Under the pieces are notes generated by a model. It was not told the origin of the DNA, did no database searches, and saw nothing but the letters and a program-made list of their open reading frames with translations. Source: Macropodus opercularis (taxonomy: Eukaryota > Chordata > Actinopteri > Anabantiformes > Osphronemidae). Taken from it: a stretch of DNA of 64,000 nucleotides. The stretch is taken from positions 4,222,501 to 4,286,500 of the forward strand of contig CM061091.1 in NCBI GenBank assembly GCA_030770545.1, written 5' to 3'. Shown in pieces: positions 58,878 to 64,000 of this stretch. The translations under genes were made by a program, and so were the position numbers. Within the stretch, counting starts at the first letter, position 1. Every line of letters starts with the position of its first letter.

Positions 58878-61083
58878 CACAAAAACACAGTTTATTATGC
58901 AGTAACATTACCACATCCCCTTAGGCAGCTGTGCATCTCTGTATGACTGATGAGGGTAATTTCTCCCAAACAACAGAATGATCACTTTGGTAGTGAGCGC
59001 TACAGACCCTCGCTCTTGTGTCTTCCCTCTCCTGACTTCCTTTTAGCTTGAAAAACAAAAACATATGTTACTATGTAGTATGTATCCTGCAGTGTCTGGA
59101 ATGATTTTACACATAAATGACTCCTCAGGAATTAAAGAAAAGGTTCATCATTGCATGGATGTGGTCAATATATTGATCTTTCAAATCTCAAAGATATTGA
59201 AAGTCAGGTTCTACTTTTTCAGTTAGACTTTGGGGCAGACAGGGTTTCCTTACTTTTTTTTCCTTGATTACCATAGAGATCCAATATAATACACATGCCA
59301 CTGTGAATTAGCTTCATAGTAAGAATGTGGCTGAGCCACAGTGAGCGTATACAGTGTACTACTGTGCAATGTGGTATATACTAAGCAGAGAGTAGTTAGG
59401 ACTTGTCTGCCTCTCTCTTCTGGCCTCATAGGTTCAGCCTCAGTGGGCTGTCTTTACCTATTCTCCCATCTGTCAGTCACACACAAAAACAAATCCACCT
59501 GTCGACCAGGAGACTGGGCTGAACGGGGCGATGCTACAGCTGTCTGGGCCTGACTAGGCACAGAAGGGAGCAACCCAGCGCCCTCCACTGGTGATGAGAA
59601 GCCCATAAAGATGCTTTTTACCCCACCTGCCAGCCACGTGCATAAGTGCACCAGACAAACGAAGACACTGACTATTAATACAGCACTCTGAACATGTATG
59701 TCATGCCTCTGTGCTCTTTGTGGTTCTTCTGTCCTTGATCACTAGGGCTCTCTACCCTTGTAAAAATACAATAATCCAAGCGTTAAAAGAAAGGCATTTT
59801 TAATGTGCCACTTGATTGCTTCAATAATGAAGCTATTAATGCTGCATTATGTAAATTGTAATGGTCACAAACATCTAATAGGATAAAGGCTAAGTACAGT
59901 GCAATTTAATGCTGCTGACTTTCAGTGGTTCTTTGAAGGATGTTTTCAATTATAACAGAGCTAATTTAATTCATTGTTTCGTAGCTGAAAATGCATTTTT
60001 AAAGGTTGACTGAGTCTCTATTTCAGAACTCAGGTTTAATCAGTCATGTACATTGAACACTGGAACGTCCTCTAAAGAGATTGACAAAGTTGCAGAGGAT
60101 CTGCGTTTAAAGGGACACAGTAGCCTTTCCCTACGCTAGCCTTCTCCTCAGATGGCAGGCTTGACTTGTGGAGAGGGGGGGCATTCATCTAAAAGATGAA
60201 AAGCCTGCGCCTTTAAGAGGGCTGTCTCCTCTTTGCCTCATGCTCCCCCTCAACCACGCAGACACTCCTCCTGTGAGCATTTGTGAGGCAGCTCCTGTCC
60301 CTTATGTCTCTTTGTGGGGGAACAGAACAGACTTCCCAGAGCATCACTGGAAACAAGACAGAGCTCTAGGGAGAACACCTTAGGTGCAGACCCCCACGCA
60401 AGCCTGGCCTCAACTATACTGGATGCAAAGATATGCACAGGGAGAAGACACGCAGACCTACTCAAGCTGGAGTAAAACATTCAGAGGTCCAAAAGAGGAG
60501 GTGGAACTTAACAGCTGGACCAGCCAAGAAGTCAGCTTTGAGTTGAACGCGACATGATCAGCAGATCAAAATCTACAACGCTGGACGGGATTGCTAAGAA
60601 AAAGGTGGAGTCTTAATTTGAGCTCTTAGTTTCTCTGTAGAAAAGTTTTCCTAAAGAAGAATCTACAAAGTAGTTGATTTGCAGCTATTAAAGAAAAAAA
60701 GTACCAGATGAAAAAAGTACAAAGCAAATTAAAAAATGCTTAGTTTTTTTTTTATATTTGCATCCATCTCCAGAGCATTTCGCAAATTATGGTAAGAAAT
60801 TGAGATGCTCTTTAAAGAACATCATGAATGGTCCCAACAGGGCTCTTAATTCACCAGCCAGGCGTTTATCTTATTTCTCCAGCACATTCTAAGAGGGACC
60901 ATTAAAGACTTCATTGATAGTGCTCTTGGGTAACGGGTGATTTCTTTTTTGAAGACTTTGTAGCTGTTCACTGGAAGAAAAGGACAGTGGCCAACATTTA
61001 AGAGAATTATGTTACACTGTTTTCTATGTGGGAGAAATGTGTGTCTGGACTAGCATTGAGGTGGAGTATTGAGCGCAGCAAAA
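58873..61083 (+). other. Upstream region of rpp25, including its probable promoter and 5' leader
   Basis: The leader and transcription start cannot be fixed. A CTCF-like motif, AGCGCCCTCCACTGG, lies at 59577-59591 in minus orientation. GC-richer sequence at about 60150-60320 could be promoter. Several ATGs precede the rpp25 start, including a complete short uORF at 61037-61072. A 5'UTR intron is possible (acceptor-like CATCTCCAG at 60774), but no donor can be assigned. Confidence 0.4.
61037..61072 (+). CDS. Short upstream ORF before rpp25 (11 codons)
   Basis: ATG at 61037 (G at -3) runs 11 codons to TGA at 61070-61072, 11 nt before the rpp25 ATG. If within the mRNA it could reduce translation of the main frame or allow reinitiation. 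The tiny peptide has no recognisable character. Transcript structure is unknown. Confidence 0.3.
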   Translation: MCVWTSIEVEY

Positions 61084-61917
61084 ATGTTCACTGGTTGTGG
61101 AGTGGTCGCTGGCCAAACCCAATACCTATCCAAGGACGCTGTCAGGCCTCTCACCGGTCTTGAGGTGACTAGATCGAACCCTGTGGAGAATGGGGTTATA
61201 GTAGGTACCTGTCCTGTCTACCATGGGCAAATGTACAGCCCTTCTGTTCAGCCAGCAGTGGTTAATGTTTCCATCCCACTGGATCCTCCGCCGGCACCAG
61301 TCCCTCCCCGCGCACTCACACTCGGGCAGGAAGGTTTCAAGAAAGTTTGCCGAACTGAGGAGGACAGCCCCTGTCCCTTTCCTGGACTGGCTTCTGGCGT
61401 TCTGGAGATGCGCGTGAAGGAAGGAAGTAAGATACGTAACTTAATGGGATTTGCCATGGCACGGATGCAGGGGGTGGAGGGTGTAAATGCAGCAGCTGGG
61501 AGCGGTGGTGGGCTCAGGCAGGTGGTCTTCACGGGGTCAGGTCGTGCAGTCACAAAGACTATCACCTGTGCTGAGATCATGAAACGAAAAGTGGGCTCTC
61601 TGCACCAGCTGACCAAACTGCGGTACAAGGTGGTGAAAGAAGTGTGGGAGAGTACTGAAGGGGGGACATCTGAAATGACGGTGCACAGGACTGTGCCTTC
61701 CATCAGTATCCTTCTTTCCAAAGACCCCCTGGATCCCCGGGAACCGGGATATCAACCTCCGGAGACTCTAAGTGCATTGTGGGAGGAGAAGGAGGGTGTT
61801 GAATCTGCCTCGCAGACAGCATGCAAGAGACCTCTTGGACCTTTGCCATACAGCGGTGACACTCAAAGTAAGAAAGTGTGCTTGGGCGAAGGAGTTTCAG
61901 TCCCCCCTCCTCAATGA
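61084..61917 (+). CDS. rpp25: Ribonuclease P/MRP protein subunit p25 (Rpp25), Alba domain
   Basis: A single-exon frame of 277 residues. Residues about 107-220 form an Alba domain with the Rpp25 hallmarks LEMRVKEGSKIRNLM (107-121), VVFTGSGRAVTKTITCAEI (147-165), LHQLTKLRYK (173-182) and LLSKDPLDPREPGYQPPE (210-227). Rpp25 pairs with Rpp20 (Pop7) and binds the P3 region of RNase P and MRP RNA in nucleolus and nucleus, for tRNA and pre-rRNA processing. The C-terminal KRPLG plus a Lys-containing acidic tail resembles human RPP25 rather than RPP25L. I chose ATG 61084 (A at -3, GCAAAAATGT); the frame remains open upstream to a non-ATG codon. At 277 residues it is longer than human RPP25 (about 199), mainly through an N-terminal, Pro-rich extension of about 100 residues with an internal Met at 50. 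No intron interrupts the Alba domain, in line with single-exon RPP25 genes. Confidence 0.93.
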   Translation: MFTGCGVVAGQTQYLSKDAVRPLTGLEVTRSNPVENGVIVGTCPVYHGQMYSPSVQPAVVNVSIPLDPPPAPVPPRALTLGQEGFKKVCRTEEDSPCPFPGLASGVLEMRVKEGSKIRNLMGFAMARMQGVEGVNAAAGSGGGLRQVVFTGSGRAVTKTITCAEIMKRKVGSLHQLTKLRYKVVKEVWESTEGGTSEMTVHRTVPSISILLSKDPLDPREPGYQPPETLSALWEEKEGVESASQTACKRPLGPLPYSGDTQSKKVCLGEGVSVPPPQ

Positions 61918-62106
61918 CTGGCGGAACCAGTGTCAAACAGTGGAGAGGATTGAATCAGACGAGTTCATCTGGTGCTGCCCTCCACCGAAGCACAATGCTG
62001 AGACAATCAGAACACTCACTCAGACAGAACAGTGCTTTCTCAGAAGAACCGAGTAGCAATTCCAGCCTCCACAGTTCAGTTTGACGGAGACCTAAAAGCT
62101 TGGCTC

Positions 62107-62114
62107 TGTACATA
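62107..62114 (+). promoter_or_regulatory. Pumilio response element in the rpp25 3'UTR
   Basis: TGTACATA fits UGUANAUA, the site bound by PUM proteins that destabilise or silence mRNAs. It sits about 190 nt after the stop and 80 nt before the polyadenylation signal, a typical location. Confidence 0.45.
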
Positions 62115-62191
62115 CAGTACATACAATATTTAGGGGATGTGTTTCTTGGCATTCCAAAATGGTCTCTCACAAAACTATGATGCGTGTTATA

Positions 62192-62197
62192 AATAAA
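62192..62197 (+). terminator. rpp25: AATAAA polyadenylation signal of rpp25
   Basis: Canonical AATAAA about 275 nt after the rpp25 stop, with cleavage expected some 15-25 nt on and T/GT-rich sequence (TTTTAGATTCTTGATTCTTG) after that. Confidence 0.65.
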
Positions 62198-62216
62198 ATG
62201 CCATTTCAAGAAAAAG

Positions 62217-64000
62217 CCATGAAGTCTCACAGGTTTTAGATTCTTGATTCTTGTAAAAAACTATATGCAGCCTGTGTACAATTTAATTTATTGGCATTAT
62301 GTCAAAATCACTGTTCCTCCATGCTCTTACATGTAGCCTTTAAAATACACAAGGTAGATTCAAGAACATAGAATTTGAACAGCTTGAAGCCATTAATGAT
62401 ATGACAAATGCAAATCACACCAATTTTATTTGTCTGGTTATTAACTCTCATGAAAACAAAAAAAGTAATAAACATTTTTTTTCCCAGTGGAAGTTTTGTT
62501 TTGTATTTTTGTACTTATTCAAACACTGACTATTGACTTTGCAAAGCTCTGATTGAAAGGAAAATCACAGCGCGTTGATCTTGTGATAAGAATAACAGCA
62601 GTGAAATTTGTCTGTGGAAAAAGTTGATTTAATGACAAAGCTGTTGATAAGGCTCAGCTCCTAAACTAACCCAGCCTGACAGAAATGCCTAGGGCAGAAA
62701 TACAGGCAGAGATTATCATTAAGATAACGGCATAACATCACACAACACACTAGAAAAAAGGATTAAAACCAGGCTTGACAGAGCTTCACACTACAATGTT
62801 ACTGCAAAATATGAATCCAAAGCAACACACACTACTTTGTACCTTTGCAGCCTAGACCTATGCACCCAGCATAACTACTGTGTACAATAGGAAAGTCAAG
62901 CCCATGTACTATAGTCTAACATTTCCAAAATAAAATATTATGTTCAGTAACATGTTGGAAAACACTATACACTTTCCCATAACCCATATAATAAATGAAA
63001 TGGTTGCAAACCTTCTCTTGGACACTTTTTACCTACAGTTTCTTTTATTTTTTTACAACTTTAAATACAATTATAATTACAACAATCAAAATTTAACTCT
63101 GTGTTTTTGAAAGATGTCCTTATGTACTTAACGAAAAGTTGCAACCTTCCTAAGAATTATTTCATCCAAATAGTTCAGAACTTCTTCCATTTAATTGCAT
63201 ATGTCTTGTGGGGATAATAAATTAGACAAGTGGAACCATGTGTGAAGCTTTTACTGTTGATCTTAATGAAAATCTGCAAACACAGATATCGGTTCCCTAA
63301 AGTAAATGAATCAAAGTGACTCCTAAGAGGGGAGACAATTGTATTACATCTTAAAATAGAGTAAAGGAGAGTTCACGCCTCTGGCATTTGCGTTCAAATT
63401 TCTCTTTCAAAGGAATACATATTGTAATATTTCATATAGTGGTCAGCCAGCATTTCAACACTCTATGGCAGACATAGTGATTAACCCCGCTCTCGATCCC
63501 ATTAAATGAATCAGAGCACAGCAGAGCAACCAAGGTTGAATGAGAAATGCTGTGACTGCAATACAGCACATATGTAGCAAACCGTGTGTCCCAGAAACTG
63601 TTGGAAGGTTATCACTTCAGGTCGTTGTTATCACAGAGTTAACAGCTCTCACCCAAGAGCCTATGGGACAGTCAGTGTGTGTGATGCAGGTCATAAAGAT
63701 AATGCCACTATAAGTAAATTTCAAATCGACCTGCATCTGCTATCTAGCATTAAGAATTCTGGGCCAAGTGTAAAATGCAGTGGGGGTAATTAGGGATAAC
63801 AGCATAGCGTACCTGAGTGAGAGAACAGATAAAACATACTGACAAAGGCATTATTCCGGAGCTAAATCCAATGTGGCTGGCATGAAATAGCATGGTGGAG
63901 GAGTCAACAAAGTGCATTATACAAATGCGGACAAGGTTATTCACAAGCTGAGAGTCCATTTTGCCACGATTGTTTGTTTTCAAAGATTTAGTCAAGGTGG
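62217..64000. other. Intergenic DNA downstream of rpp25
   Basis: AT-rich unique sequence. No exon, RNA gene or repeat family is recognised on either strand up to the window end. Confidence 0.6.

Larger units (their letters stand above)
61918..62216 (+). other. rpp25: rpp25 3'UTR (about 300 nt)
   Basis: Short noncoding stretch between the stop codon and the polyadenylation signal. It contains TGTACATA at 62107-62114. The exact cleavage site is not known. Confidence 0.6.

Noticed and set aside
61248..61721. 157-codon frame antisense to rpp25
   Set aside because: A shadow of the Alba-domain coding sequence on the opposite strand.

Overview
The window is vertebrate nuclear DNA, most likely from a teleost fish. 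Coding sequence is sparse and split into short exons with consensus GT/AG introns. The rest is AT-rich noncoding DNA with vertebrate-style microsatellites and at least one decayed interspersed repeat resembling a common teleost family. There are no bacterial-type operons, rRNA, tRNA or CRISPR arrays. Two protein-coding genes can be supported, both on the + strand.

Region 1 (1 to about 13.6 kb, with untranslated sequence perhaps reaching 20-26 kb) holds the 3' part of a CELF/Bruno-like RNA-binding protein gene. Seven coding exons join in phase, 3163-3306 through 13443-13570, and encode the last 284 residues: the end of RRM2, the Ala/Gln/Pro-rich divergent linker and the complete RRM3, ending in the family C-terminus ANRPY. 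The exons for RRM1 and most of RRM2 lie upstream of the window. Family membership is secure. Among paralogues it fits CELF6 or CELF4. I favour celf6 because of linker length and the AYAP/FPQQP motif, and because the downstream gene is rpp25; in human CELF6 and RPP25 both lie on 15q23-q24 (recalled, not searched). The gene shows features for isoform diversity: two NAGNAG acceptors, four consecutive in-frame skippable exons, a possible alternative terminal exon, and a plausible intron inside the 3'UTR.

Region 2 (about 20-60 kb) is a gene-poor interval of about 40 kb. I see no convincing coding exon on either strand. It holds microsatellites, a few repeat remnants, several inverted repeats, blocks dense in homeodomain/POU/RFX-like motifs that look like conserved noncoding regulatory DNA, and divergently oriented CTCF-like motifs near 32.8 and 35.9 kb that could separate the two genes.

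Region 3 (about 60-62.2 kb) contains an intronless coding region for an Alba-domain protein, the Rpp25 subunit of RNase P/MRP. It has an unusually long N-terminal extension, a short uORF just before the start codon, and a compact 3'UTR with a Pumilio-type element and an AATAAA signal. The remainder to 64 kb is featureless intergenic DNA.

The two genes share a broad theme, RNA processing (CELF: splicing, stability and translation of mRNAs; Rpp25: tRNA and rRNA processing), but nothing in the sequence suggests they are functionally coupled. I found no clearly novel biological system. The most checkable points of interest are the splicing architecture of the CELF gene, the N-terminal extension of Rpp25, and the candidate boundary between them.
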